64,000 bases of DNA, from contig JBAUID010000108.1 in assembly GCA_049680625.1 (NCBI GenBank), positions 3,340-67,339 on the forward strand. The letters are read 5' to 3'. The DNA comes from JAUIAI01 sp049680625 (lineage in GTDB: Bacteria > Pseudomonadota > Gammaproteobacteria > Burkholderiales > Burkholderiaceae_E). How positions within the stretch are numbered: position 1 is the first letter of the stretch; each line of letters starts with the position of its first letter. Made by a program: the position numbers and the translations under genes. Under the pieces are notes generated by a model. The model was not told where the DNA came from, did no database searches, and worked only from the letters and a program-made list of their open reading frames with translations. Of the stretch, positions 1 to 8,377 are shown one piece after another.

Positions 1-1
1 G

Positions 2-262
2 CAAAAACTCATGTCAGCCAGCTCGGGTCAAAGCTGGGTGGCCGATGATCGCATGCCCCGAGCCCTGGCCGGCGATTTTGAACCGCGAGCGGCGACCCGG
101 GTGTTGACCAAAGACCTCACCCTGGCCGCCCAGGTCGCCAAGCAGGCTGGCATCAGTCTGCCATTGGGTAGCGAAGCCCTTAACCGGTTTCGCGCAGCCT
201 GTGAGGCGGGTTACGCCGAACAAGATGACGCTGCCATGCTGAAGTATTACCGGGGCTTGTAA
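2..262 (+). CDS. C-terminal end of a beta-hydroxyacid dehydrogenase (3-hydroxyisobutyrate dehydrogenase family), partial
   Basis: Only the last 86 codons are inside the window; the reading frame is open to the left edge. The visible part, with GQSWVADDRMPRAL followed by TKDLTLAAQVAKQAGISLPL, resembles the all-alpha C-terminal dimerisation domain of NAD(P)-dependent beta-hydroxyacid dehydrogenases (3-hydroxyisobutyrate dehydrogenase, tartronate-semialdehyde reductase and LtnD-like enzymes). The Rossmann domain and catalytic lysine region lie outside the window, so substrate cannot be inferred. An ATG at 11 is in frame, but it falls inside the domain and is not the real start. The gene runs towards the convergent esterase gene, which ends at 314. 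Confidence 0.7.
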   Translation, partial: QKLMSASSGQSWVADDRMPRALAGDFEPRAATRVLTKDLTLAAQVAKQAGISLPLGSEALNRFRAACEAGYAEQDDAAMLKYYRGL

Positions 263-313
263 AAACTCTCACTACATCCACGCCATTTACTGGCGAGTTT
301 CGTCCACTTTTAT

Positions 314-1297
314 TCAAAGCGTACTGAAGAAGCGCCAGATCTCGTCAGTGGCATTGATTTCTCGACTGCTGTTGCCAACCAGGAACTTTGGTATCCGGGT
401 GCGCGCGCCGGGCCAAGTGTGACCGCCGCCTTGAATCCGGTACTGAACAATACGAACCCCGTCGGCGCAGTCGGAAAACTCGTGTCGTGAGATGGTCGTG
501 TCGTCGTTTTTAAGGTCGCGCAACGGGTGGCTGGTGGGTGCCTGGCATGTGTTGGCTTTGCCAAACAATTCGAAAGTGTCGACCGCAGAGATTACTTGCC
601 CGCGTTCATTGGTTTTTCGTACACCGTTGACAAAACCACCGTTGAAAGGAACAAAGTTGTCGTCTGTACCGTTTAGAAGTAGGACGCTCACCCGGGCGGG
701 GCGACAGGATTGCGCGAGGTCTTGTGGCAGACTGGCAGCCACCGGGGCAACTGCGCGGAATCGGCCAGATTCACACGCCAGGCGCAAGGCCATCATCCCC
801 CCGTTCGAAATGCCGGTAGCAAAAACGCGTTTCGGATCGATTGGGATTTGCTGATTGATTTGGTCGATCAGTGCGTGCAGATAGCTGATGTCGTTTATTT
901 TTGCCCGCTCCGGGAAAGCGAGTTGATCACCCCGGCCGTCGTTCCATCCGCGCTTGATGCCCGCCGGATACACAACAATAAAACCGTGTGTATCGGCCAG
1001 CTTGTTAAATTCGCTATGAGTTGCCCACTCAATCTGACTGGGCCGCCCGCCGCCGCCGTGTAAAACCATCACCAGCGCCCGGGGCTTTTTGGCGGCGGTG
1101 ACCGTAGCGCTTGCCGGGACGTAGAGCAAATAGTCGCGCTCATACCCATCGTGCGACAGGGTAGCGGCCAGGGCCGGGCTGGCCTGAACGGATTGCGATA
1201 AAAGAATCGGTGTCAGAAACAATGCACTGACCAGGAACACGCCGGAAATGTTCGCTAACCTTGCTAAGGTCGCAAACAATCTATTTGTCGGCATCAT
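314..1297 (-). CDS. Secreted PHB-depolymerase-like esterase (LpqC / feruloyl esterase type)
   Basis: An alpha/beta hydrolase of the PHB-depolymerase / LpqC esterase family, acting outside the cytoplasm on an ester that the sequence does not reveal. From the chosen start (MMPTNRLFATLARL) a hydrophobic segment ending SQSVQA forms a signal peptide. The mature part has the oxyanion stretch LHGGGG, the nucleophile elbow GISNGGM (Ser), an Asp in NGTDDNFVPF and the catalytic His in GGGHTWPG, so the triad is complete. The frame stays open upstream into the ETF-QO gene, but that part looks like shadow coding; another start, MRHSSRR at 1354, would also clear the neighbour, which ends at 1368. No strong Shine-Dalgarno is seen at either. 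At about 327 residues the length fits single-domain members with no substrate-binding domain. Confidence 0.8.
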   Translation of the reverse strand: MMPTNRLFATLARLANISGVFLVSALFLTPILLSQSVQASPALAATLSHDGYERDYLLYVPASATVTAAKKPRALVMVLHGGGGRPSQIEWATHSEFNKLADTHGFIVVYPAGIKRGWNDGRGDQLAFPERAKINDISYLHALIDQINQQIPIDPKRVFATGISNGGMMALRLACESGRFRAVAPVAASLPQDLAQSCRPARVSVLLLNGTDDNFVPFNGGFVNGVRKTNERGQVISAVDTFELFGKANTCQAPTSHPLRDLKNDDTTISRHEFSDCADGVRIVQYRIQGGGHTWPGARTRIPKFLVGNSSREINATDEIWRFFSTL

Positions 1298-1367
1298 CGC
1301 GTCATTTTCTGATGACAATCCGGGGTTGAGCTCGCGGCGGGATGAATGTCTCATCGTCAGAGGGTAT

Positions 1368-3020
1368 CTACATGTTGGGATAGTTCGGGCCGCCACCGCC
1401 TTCGGGCACAACCCAGACGATATTCTGGGTTGGATCTTTAATGTCGCAGGTTTTGCAATGCACGCAGTTCTGGGCATTGATCTGCAGGCGATCATTGCCG
1501 GTGCTGTCATCTTTTACAAACTCGTAAACACCAGCCGGGCAGTAACGCTGTTCAGGGCCAGCGTACTTGGCCAGGTTGATATCCACCGGGACGGTGTCGT
1601 TCTTCAGGGTCAGGTGAATTGGTTGATTTTCTTCGTGATTGGTATTGGATACAAATACCGACGACAATTTATCGAAACTGATTTTGCCATCGGGCTTCGG
1701 ATAGTTGATCGGCTGACATTGTGCTGCCGGCTTCAAATATTCGTGATCCGGCTTCTTACTGTGCATGGTGAACGGGGCCTTGCCACGAAATAGCACTTGG
1801 TCAACGCCAACCATCAACGTACCGGCCCACAGACCTTTGCCCATCATCGGCTTAAAGTTTCTGGCGCGGTGTAGTTCGTCGTGTAACCATGACTTTTCGA
1901 ACGCAGCCGTATAGGCAGTGAGTTCATCACCGCTGCGTTCGGCGGTTACTGCATCAAAGGCTGCCTGCGCTGCCAGCATGCCAGATTTAATTGCTGCATG
2001 GCTGCCTTTGATTCGGGACGCATTGAGAAATCCAGCTTCGCAGCCAATTAATACTCCACCCGGAAAAGTGAGTTTTGGCAGGCAATTCAGGCCGCCGGCT
2101 GTCAGTGCACGGGCACCGTAGGCAATACGTTTACCACCTTCGAAAAATCCGCGAATCGACGGATGAGTTTTGTAGCGTTGAAACTCTTCGAAAGGTGCCA
2201 GGTAGGGGTTGGTATAGTTCAGCCCAACCACATAGCCAACGGCAACCTGATTGTCTTCGAGGTGGTATAAAAACGAGCCACCGTAAGTGTCATTCGGCAA
2301 CGGCCATCCCGCAGTATGGATAACCAGGCCCGGTTTGTGTTTGGCCGGATCGATTTCCCACAGTTCTTTGATACCAATGCCGTAGCTTTGGGGGTCTTTG
2401 CCTTCGTCCAGGTTGTAGCGGGCAATCAGTGTTTTGCCCAGCTGACCCCGCGCGCCTTCCGCAAAAAATGTGTACTTGGCATGCAGTTCGATGCCTGACT
2501 GAAATGCGTCGGATGGTTTGCCATCGCGACCAACCCCCATATTGCCAGTGGCCACACCTTTTACCGAACCATCATCATTGAACAAAACCTCGGCCGCAGC
2601 AAAGCCTGGGTAAATTTCGACTCCCAATGCCTCGGCTTGTTCACCAAGCCAGCGAACAACATTGGCCAGGCTAACGATGTAGTTGCCGTGGTTCTGAAAG
2701 CAACCCGGCAACATCCAGCCCGGTACCTGGTTCGAACTGGTGGGGTTCAGGAAAAGAAAACGGTCTTCAGTGACTTCGACGTTGAGTGGTGCGCCGGCTT
2801 CTTTCCAGTTGGGCATGAGTTCAGTAATCGCTTTTGGGTCCATTACCGCACCCGACAAGATATGTGCGCCGACTTCAGAACCCTTCTCGATGACGCAGAC
2901 GTTAATGTCCGTGCCTTTCTCGGCGGCTATTTGCTTGAGGCGTATAGAAGCCGACAGTCCGGCCGGGCCACCGCCGACTACAACCACATCAAACTCCATC
3001 GATTCGCGCACGGTTTCCAT
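1368..3020 (-). CDS. Electron transfer flavoprotein-ubiquinone oxidoreductase (ETF-QO)
   Basis: This inner-membrane-associated flavo-iron-sulfur enzyme passes electrons from ETF, reduced by acyl-CoA and other dehydrogenases, to ubiquinone. The start METVRES at 3020 has an AGGA about 7 bases upstream; the frame extends another 18 codons without support. FAD binding is shown by VVVGGGPAGLSAS near residue 12. The C-terminus holds the [4Fe-4S] ligands in RYCPAG and CVHCKTCDIKDP, followed by the family-typical tail WVVPEGGGGP. The 550-residue length is normal for bacterial ETF-QO. No etfA or etfB is in the window, so its partner is encoded elsewhere. An acyl-CoA dehydrogenase at 42.6 kb is a plausible upstream electron source. 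Confidence 0.95.
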   Translation of the reverse strand: METVRESMEFDVVVVGGGPAGLSASIRLKQIAAEKGTDINVCVIEKGSEVGAHILSGAVMDPKAITELMPNWKEAGAPLNVEVTEDRFLFLNPTSSNQVPGWMLPGCFQNHGNYIVSLANVVRWLGEQAEALGVEIYPGFAAAEVLFNDDGSVKGVATGNMGVGRDGKPSDAFQSGIELHAKYTFFAEGARGQLGKTLIARYNLDEGKDPQSYGIGIKELWEIDPAKHKPGLVIHTAGWPLPNDTYGGSFLYHLEDNQVAVGYVVGLNYTNPYLAPFEEFQRYKTHPSIRGFFEGGKRIAYGARALTAGGLNCLPKLTFPGGVLIGCEAGFLNASRIKGSHAAIKSGMLAAQAAFDAVTAERSGDELTAYTAAFEKSWLHDELHRARNFKPMMGKGLWAGTLMVGVDQVLFRGKAPFTMHSKKPDHEYLKPAAQCQPINYPKPDGKISFDKLSSVFVSNTNHEENQPIHLTLKNDTVPVDINLAKYAGPEQRYCPAGVYEFVKDDSTGNDRLQINAQNCVHCKTCDIKDPTQNIVWVVPEGGGGPNYPNM

Positions 3021-3218
3021 TGTTGATTCCTGTTCTCGAGAGGCGGGCCGACTGCCAGGCGGCAAAAGCGGCATTCAATGCTGTATTTTAAGCGATTGAC
3101 AGATGCTGACACAGCGAATCAGGGGTTCTTTGTGGAAAATCATCAACTCCATGCCTGCGCACCCGTCACCAGCAACGCCGGCGCACGGTAAACTGGTCTT
3201 ATGCAAACTCATCACGAG

Positions 3219-3235
3219 GCCAGGTTGGACCTGGC
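3219..3235 (+). promoter_or_regulatory. Perfect hairpin in the 5' leader of the P450 gene
   Basis: The arms GCCAGGT (3219-3225) and ACCTGGC (3229-3235) are a perfect 7-bp inverted repeat with a 3-base spacer, TGG. It sits directly before the AGGGG ribosome-binding site (3236-3240) of the gene starting at 3245. As RNA it would be a tight hairpin next to the ribosome site; as DNA it could be a small operator. Function is inferred from position only. Confidence 0.35.
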
Positions 3236-3244
3236 AGGGGAATA

Positions 3245-4468
3245 ATGGTTGATTTTGATCTGTCTGCGATACCGGATACCTTCTACGACGATCCCTATCC
3301 TGTTTACCGGGCGTTGCGCGAGCGTAGTCCGTTGCATCGGATGAGTGACGGGAGTTTGTTTTTAACGCGTTACGCTGATGTGGTTGATGTTTACCGGCAT
3401 CCGTCAGCCAGTTCCGACAAACAGGTCGAGTTCAAGCCAAAGTATGGCGACTCGCCATTGTTCGAACATCACACTACCTCCCTGGTCTTCAACGATCCGC
3501 CTTTACATACCCGGGTTCGCCGCCTGCTGATGGGGGCAGTGAATCAGCGTGCGATGAACCGGATGTTGCCTGCGGTCACAACACTGGTTGATCATCTGCT
3601 TGACGACATGGCTGGCAAAGAGCACGTGGACCTGATCGCCGACTTTGCCGCCGTTATACCGATCGAAGTCATTGGCAGTATGCTGGCGATTCCGCGCGAC
3701 CAGCGTGAGCCGCTGCGCGACTGGTCGCTGGCTATTCTCGGCGCGCTCGAGCCGGTACTGTCCGACGAGGCGCTGGAACGTGGCAATCGTGCGGTTGTGG
3801 CGTTTGCTGCCTTTCTGACCGATATTATTGCTGATCGGCGTGAGCATCCACTCGACCCGGACGAAGATGTGCTGACCCGGTTAATCCAGGGGGAGCCAAC
3901 TGATCGCTCAGTCAGCACACAAGATTACGATCGCTTGTCTGTCCGTGAGTTGATTCACCAATGTATCTTCATGCTGAACGCCGGACACGAGACAACAACC
4001 AACCTGATTGGTAACGGTACCTGGTTACTGCTTCAGAACCCTGACGAATTGCAGCGTTTGCGACAGATGCCCGAGCTGATTGCCACGGCAGTTGAAGAAA
4101 TGTTACGTTGTGAAGGCCCGATTCAACTGAACAACAGAAGACTTATCGCGCCCGCCTCAATTGGCGGTCAGGAGTTTCCGGCCGGTACGCTGATTACTCT
4201 GTGTATCGGGGCCGCCGGCAGAGACCCGGAAGAGTTTGTGAATCCGGATCACTTTGATGTTGGCCGAAAACCGAATCGACATGTTGCCTTTGGACATTCT
4301 GCCCACGCCTGCGTCGGCATGAATATCGCTCGAATGGAGGGCCGCATTGCGCTTGGCCACCTGGTTGCGCGGTTTTCCCGAATTGAAGCAAACGGCGAAC
4401 CCGACCGTGACCGGCGGGTTCGCTTCAGGGGTTTTCGCCAGCTGCCGGTGCGCCTGAGCAGTCGCTAA
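3245..4468 (+). CDS. Cytochrome P450 (soluble bacterial class)
   Basis: A heme-thiolate mono-oxygenase of 407 residues, the size of soluble bacterial P450s such as CYP107 or CYP125 relatives, needing separate ferredoxin and reductase partners not seen here. The I-helix oxygen-activation motif is NAGHETTTN; the K-helix ExxR is EMLR. The heme loop FGHSAHACVG has Cys356 as iron ligand; the usual second glycine is replaced by serine (FGxS), a tolerated variant. It lacks a membrane anchor and is probably cytosolic. The ATG follows AGGGG at good spacing. The next gene on the strand is a thioesterase 47 bp away, which may share its transcript. Substrate cannot be assigned. Confidence 0.93.
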   Translation: MVDFDLSAIPDTFYDDPYPVYRALRERSPLHRMSDGSLFLTRYADVVDVYRHPSASSDKQVEFKPKYGDSPLFEHHTTSLVFNDPPLHTRVRRLLMGAVNQRAMNRMLPAVTTLVDHLLDDMAGKEHVDLIADFAAVIPIEVIGSMLAIPRDQREPLRDWSLAILGALEPVLSDEALERGNRAVVAFAAFLTDIIADRREHPLDPDEDVLTRLIQGEPTDRSVSTQDYDRLSVRELIHQCIFMLNAGHETTTNLIGNGTWLLLQNPDELQRLRQMPELIATAVEEMLRCEGPIQLNNRRLIAPASIGGQEFPAGTLITLCIGAAGRDPEEFVNPDHFDVGRKPNRHVAFGHSAHACVGMNIARMEGRIALGHLVARFSRIEANGEPDRDRRVRFRGFRQLPVRLSSR

Positions 4469-4515
4469 GGCGTTAAGGGTTTTCCAATCGGCCGTCTCCA
4501 TACATCGAGGAAGAA

Positions 4516-5016
4516 ATGATGAGTGACTCTAAATCAAGTGGTTCCGGCCTGCCGGTCGCAGTAACCGGTGACCTGGCCACCGACCGGGCAGGGCGCACGG
4601 CAGTGTTCGAAATGGAAATTCCAATTCGATGGGCTGACATGGACGCCCAGCGCCATGTCAACAACGTGATGTACTTCCGATATATGGAGCAAGCCCGGAT
4701 CAGCTGGATTGATGCGATGGATGTGCGTAGTCATGGCGCTGAACAAGGCCCGGTGGTGATCAACGCTTTTTGTAGTTTTTTGCAGCAGATGCGCTTTCCG
4801 GGGACAATTCTTGCGCGTTTGTCGGTAGCGCAGTTTGGCCGCTCAAGCGTCATGACTTTTGTTGATATGAGTCTGACCGACGAGCCGGAAACAATTTGTG
4901 CAACCGGGGGGGCCAAACTGGTTTGGATCAACTACGACCAGGCCAAATCAGTGCCTTTGCCCGAAGCAGTGCGCGAGCGCATGAGTCGGCCAATTGGCCT
5001 GCTCGGCAACCAATAA
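4516..5016 (+). CDS. Acyl-CoA thioesterase, hotdog fold (4HBT / YbgC-like)
   Basis: A predicted single-hotdog acyl-CoA thioesterase that hydrolyses a CoA thioester in the cytosol. After a variable 30-residue N-terminus comes MEIPIRWADMDAQRHVNN, the hallmark of the 4-hydroxybenzoyl-CoA thioesterase family, with the catalytic Asp in WADMD; YFRYMEQARISW follows in helix 1. GAGGAAG sits 4 to 10 bases before the ATG. It lies 47 bp behind the P450 gene and converges on the CoA-transferase pair, all consistent with acyl-CoA turnover. Specificity is not predictable from sequence. Confidence 0.88.
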   Translation: MMSDSKSSGSGLPVAVTGDLATDRAGRTAVFEMEIPIRWADMDAQRHVNNVMYFRYMEQARISWIDAMDVRSHGAEQGPVVINAFCSFLQQMRFPGTILARLSVAQFGRSSVMTFVDMSLTDEPETICATGGAKLVWINYDQAKSVPLPEAVRERMSRPIGLLGNQ

Positions 5017-5120
5017 TCGGACGGCTGAAGTACGCGGCTGAAAATTGTGGTTGATCTGAGGTTGATTTAAGCCGGTAGATTCAGCCTGGTGGTTTCGCCA
5101 GGCGTCAGGTGTCACCCCCT

Positions 5121-5774
5121 TTAGGCGACCGCTGAGACGTCCAGCGGGCATCCCGATTTGGCGCTGATCTCGTCAGCGCTGACCCCGGGGGCCAGTTCGG
5201 TGACTTTCAGGCCTTGTTCGCTCACCTGCATAACGCCCAGGTCGGTAATGACCAGATCCACGACCCCAACCCCGGTGAGTGGCAGGTCACAGGCTGGCAG
5301 AATTTTCATCGATTCAGAGCCGTCTTTTTTCTTGGCCGTATGCTCCATCAGCACTATCACCTTACCGACGCCGGCAACCAGGTCCATTGCGCCGCCCATG
5401 CCTTTGACCATCTTGCCGGGAATCATCCAGTTGGCCAGGTCCCCATGTTGACTGACCTGCATCGCGCCCAGAATAGCCAGGTTGATTTTGCCGCCCCGAA
5501 TCATGCCAAAAGAATCTGCACTGGAGAAGATTGAAGAGCCGGGCAAGGTGGTCACCGTTTGTTTGCCGGCATTGATCATGTCAGGGTCAATTTCGTCTTC
5601 GGTCGGAAAAGGGCCGATCCCCAGCAATCCGTTCTCACTTTGCAACCAGACTTCCATGCCGTCGGGTACGTGGTTGGCGACCAGCGTCGGCAAACCAATA
5701 CCCAGGTTGACGTAATACCCGTCCTGCAGCTCTTTTGCTGCCCGGGCTGCCATCTCATCTCTGTTCCATGCCAT
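5121..5774 (-). CDS. 3-oxoacid CoA-transferase, subunit B
   Basis: Beta subunit of a two-component succinyl-CoA:3-oxoacid (or acetoacetate/3-oxoadipate) CoA-transferase; it carries the catalytic glutamate that forms the CoA-thioester intermediate. The motif SENGLLGIGP (Glu in ENG) and IRGGKINLAILGAMQVS identify the subunit. The start MAWNRDEMAARAAKEL at 5774 has AGGAGAAC just upstream. The frame runs further upstream through subunit A, but only as a shadow. Length 217 is standard. Subunit A ends 13 bp before this start, so the two form an operon in the order A-B. The MAWNRD start and spacing resemble ScoB, and PcaJ or AtoA are the alternatives. Confidence 0.92.
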   Translation of the reverse strand: MAWNRDEMAARAAKELQDGYYVNLGIGLPTLVANHVPDGMEVWLQSENGLLGIGPFPTEDEIDPDMINAGKQTVTTLPGSSIFSSADSFGMIRGGKINLAILGAMQVSQHGDLANWMIPGKMVKGMGGAMDLVAGVGKVIVLMEHTAKKKDGSESMKILPACDLPLTGVGVVDLVITDLGVMQVSEQGLKVTELAPGVSADEISAKSGCPLDVSAVA

Positions 5775-5787
5775 GTTGTTCTCCTGA

Positions 5788-6486
5788 TCAGGCGTCGCGG
5801 GTCGTACGTTGTTCAATACGTTTTTCGGGGGTGGCGTTGAGCACAATCCGATGGACAAATATGCCGGGCAAGTGCACGGCATCCGGATCGATGGCGCCAG
5901 TTTCCAAAACTTCTTCAACTTCGACAACGCAGATTTTGCCGGCCATGGCAACGTTGGGATTGAAGTTGCGTGCCGTGCCCCGAAAAATAAGGTTGCCGGC
6001 GTGGTCTGCCTTCCAGGCTTTGACCAGGGCAACATCGGGGACTAGTGCTCGCTCCATAATGTAGTTCTTGCCGTCGAATTCGCGGGTTTCTTTGCCTTCG
6101 GCAATTAAGGTGCCGTAGCCAGTCTGGGTAAAGAAGGCCGGAATGCCAGCACCACCGGCGCGCAGTTTTTCGGCAAGCGTGCCTTGTGGTGTGAATTCGA
6201 GTTCCAGTTCCCCGGCGAGGTATTGGCGTTCGAACTCTTTATTCTCGCCAACGTAACTGGAGATCATCTTTTTCACCTGCCGGGTTTGTAACAACAAGCC
6301 CAGCCCAAAATCATCAACTCCGGCATTATTCGAGATGCAGGTCAGGTCGCTGACTCCGCTGTCCCGCAATGCCGCGATCAAGGCCTCGGGAATGCCGCAC
6401 AGGCCAAATCCGCCAACCGCGATCATCTGGCCATTGCTAACAATGCCGTCCAGCGCCTTGGCAGCGCTTGGGTACAGTTTACTCAT
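5788..6486 (-). CDS. 3-oxoacid CoA-transferase, subunit A
   Basis: Alpha subunit of the CoA-transferase; it binds CoA through the glycine-rich loop VGGFGLCGIPEALI near residue 25 and pairs with subunit B. Further family landmarks are TCISNNAGVDDFGLG and QTGYGTLIAEGKE. The start MSKLYPSA at 6486 has GGAG six bases upstream. The 232-residue length is normal. First gene of a two-gene minus-strand operon; its leader faces the pyrG promoter region across about 215 bp. Probable role: activating acetoacetate or another 3-oxoacid with succinyl-CoA. Confidence 0.92.
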   Translation of the reverse strand: MSKLYPSAAKALDGIVSNGQMIAVGGFGLCGIPEALIAALRDSGVSDLTCISNNAGVDDFGLGLLLQTRQVKKMISSYVGENKEFERQYLAGELELEFTPQGTLAEKLRAGGAGIPAFFTQTGYGTLIAEGKETREFDGKNYIMERALVPDVALVKAWKADHAGNLIFRGTARNFNPNVAMAGKICVVEVEEVLETGAIDPDAVHLPGIFVHRIVLNATPEKRIEQRTTRDA

Positions 6487-6651
6487 TGGGTTCTCCGCCG
6501 CCACTGGCAGCCATGGTTAGTCCTGAGGCCATTATAGGTAGTAAGAACCCCTGGTCCGAAGAAGTAATCTCATCTGATCCGACGGTCTGGCGTTGGGCAG
6601 TGAGTTCAACCCGCGTCGGCTGGGCCCCGATCGGGCCGGGCTCCCCCGTTT

Positions 6652-6679
6652 TTGACCCAGGGCCGGCTGGGGCTATAAT
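6652..6679 (+). promoter_or_regulatory. Sigma70-type promoter of pyrG
   Basis: TTGACC at 6652-6657 and a perfect TATAAT at 6674-6679, 16 bp apart, is the best sigma70 promoter seen in the window. Transcription would start near 6686, leaving a leader of under 20 bases before the pyrG ATG at 6704. Confidence 0.75.
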
Positions 6680-6703
6680 TCTAATTTCCCACTCGTGGCG
6701 CTC

Positions 6704-8377
6704 ATGACCAAGTTTGTATTCGTAACCGGTGGCGTGGTTTCCTCGCTTGGCAAGGGGATTGCAGCGGCCTCGATCGGCGCACTCCTTGAGTCGCGCGGCA
6801 TGCGGGTCACCCTGCTTAAACTGGATCCGTACATCAACGTCGACCCTGGCACGATGAGCCCGTTCCAGCATGGCGAAGTATTTGTCACCGAAGATGGCGC
6901 CGAAACCGATCTGGACCTCGGTCACTACGAGCGGTTTGTTTCAACTCGGATGCGCAAGTCGAATAACTTTACCTGTGGTCAGATTTACGACTCGGTACTG
7001 AAAAAAGAACGCCGTGGTGATTACCTGGGGGGCACGGTTCAGGTTATCCCGCACATCACCAACGAAATACAAGACTACATCAAGCGTGGCGCCAAGGTGG
7101 GCAAGGCTGACGCTGCTGACGTGGCGATTGTCGAAATCGGTGGCACGGTTGGTGATATTGAGTCACTGCCGTTTCTTGAGGCAGTGCGTCAGATGAGTTT
7201 GAAACTGGGCCGGGGCAGTTGTTGTTACGTTCATCTGACCCTGGTTCCGTTTATTGCCTCAGCGGGTGAGTTAAAAACCAAGCCAACCCAGCACTCGGTC
7301 CAAAAGCTGCGTGAAATTGGTATTCAGGCTGACTTACTCTTGTGCCGCGCGGATCGCCGGATTCCTGATGACGAACGCGCAAAAATTTCGATGTTTTCGA
7401 ATGTGCCGGTTAATTGTGTGATTTCGGTTGAAGATGCCGATAGCATTTATAAGATTCCGCGCATGTTGCATGAGCAAGGCGTTGATCAACAGGTTTGCGA
7501 CATCTTGCAAATCAGTGCTCGCCCGGCCGAGCTTGGCCCTTGGGACAATATCGTTGCGTCACTGCAAAACCCGCTGCGCGACGTGCGGGTGGCGATGGTG
7601 GGTAAGTATGTTGATCTTACCGAGTCTTACAAGAGCCTCAGCGAGGCCCTGATACACGCCGGTATTCACACTCAATCGCGGGTATTGATCGACTATATCG
7701 ATTCTGAGCGCCTTGATTCCGATGGGCCCGATGAATTGGCGGTCTATGACGCCATTCTGGTACCCGGCGGGTTTGGCGAGCGCGGGGTCGAGGGAAAGAT
7801 TAAGGCCATTCAGTTTGCCCGCGATCACGGCATTCCCTACCTCGGTATTTGCCTGGGCATGCAACTGGCCGTAGTCGAGTTTGCGCGCAATATCGCCGGC
7901 TGTGACGGGGCGAACAGTACCGAGTTTGACCGCGACACAGCCCACCCGGTTATTGGCCTGATTACCGAATGGCAGAACAGCGAGGGCCGGATCGAGCGAC
8001 GCGACGAAACATCAGATCTTGGTGGCACGATGCGCCTGGGCGCCCAGCGCTGCGCCGTCCAGCAGGGGACGCTGGCCGCAGAAATCTACGGCAGCCATGT
8101 CAATGAGCGCCATCGTCATCGCTACGAGGTGAATAATCAGTATGTTGACCGCCTGGCGAAGGCGGGTCTGATCGTCGCTGCGCGCACGCCCACCGAAGGA
8201 TTGACGGAAATTATCGAGTTGCCCCGGGTTGGCAACCATGCCCATCCCTGGTTTGTTGGTGTCCAGTTTCACCCGGAGTTCACCTCATCCCCGCGCCACG
8301 GTCACCCGCTGTTCTCAAGTTATGTCAACGCGGCGATAGCCCATGCCGAACATAAAAACCAAAAGGCGGTTGCTTGA
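6704..8377 (+). CDS. pyrG: CTP synthase
   Basis: Makes CTP from UTP, ATP and glutamine in pyrimidine nucleotide synthesis. The N-terminal synthetase domain starts MTKFVFVTGGVVSSLGKG (P-loop) and includes LDPYINVDPGTMSPFQHGE. The C-terminal class I glutaminase has the nucleophile Cys383 in GICLGMQ and the His-Glu pair in QFHPEF. 557 residues, slightly longer than the 545 of E. coli. A GTG nine bases upstream is in frame, but the conserved start is the ATG at 6704; no clear Shine-Dalgarno is visible, which fits the very short leader. First gene of the conserved pyrG-kdsA-eno-ftsB run. Confidence 0.97.
   Translation: MTKFVFVTGGVVSSLGKGIAAASIGALLESRGMRVTLLKLDPYINVDPGTMSPFQHGEVFVTEDGAETDLDLGHYERFVSTRMRKSNNFTCGQIYDSVLKKERRGDYLGGTVQVIPHITNEIQDYIKRGAKVGKADAADVAIVEIGGTVGDIESLPFLEAVRQMSLKLGRGSCCYVHLTLVPFIASAGELKTKPTQHSVQKLREIGIQADLLLCRADRRIPDDERAKISMFSNVPVNCVISVEDADSIYKIPRMLHEQGVDQQVCDILQISARPAELGPWDNIVASLQNPLRDVRVAMVGKYVDLTESYKSLSEALIHAGIHTQSRVLIDYIDSERLDSDGPDELAVYDAILVPGGFGERGVEGKIKAIQFARDHGIPYLGICLGMQLAVVEFARNIAGCDGANSTEFDRDTAHPVIGLITEWQNSEGRIERRDETSDLGGTMRLGAQRCAVQQGTLAAEIYGSHVNERHRHRYEVNNQYVDRLAKAGLIVAARTPTEGLTEIIELPRVGNHAHPWFVGVQFHPEFTSSPRHGHPLFSSYVNAAIAHAEHKNQKAVA

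Noticed and set aside
5084..5103. Inverted repeat GCCTGG / CCAGGC between the thioesterase and CoA-transferase genes
   Set aside because: The stem is only 6 bp with an 8-base loop and no T-run on either strand, so a terminator call was not made.
5775..6035. N-terminal extension of CoA-transferase subunit B
   Set aside because: It overlaps subunit A on the same strand out of frame; the true start at 5774 has AGGAGAAC and matches subunit B family starts.
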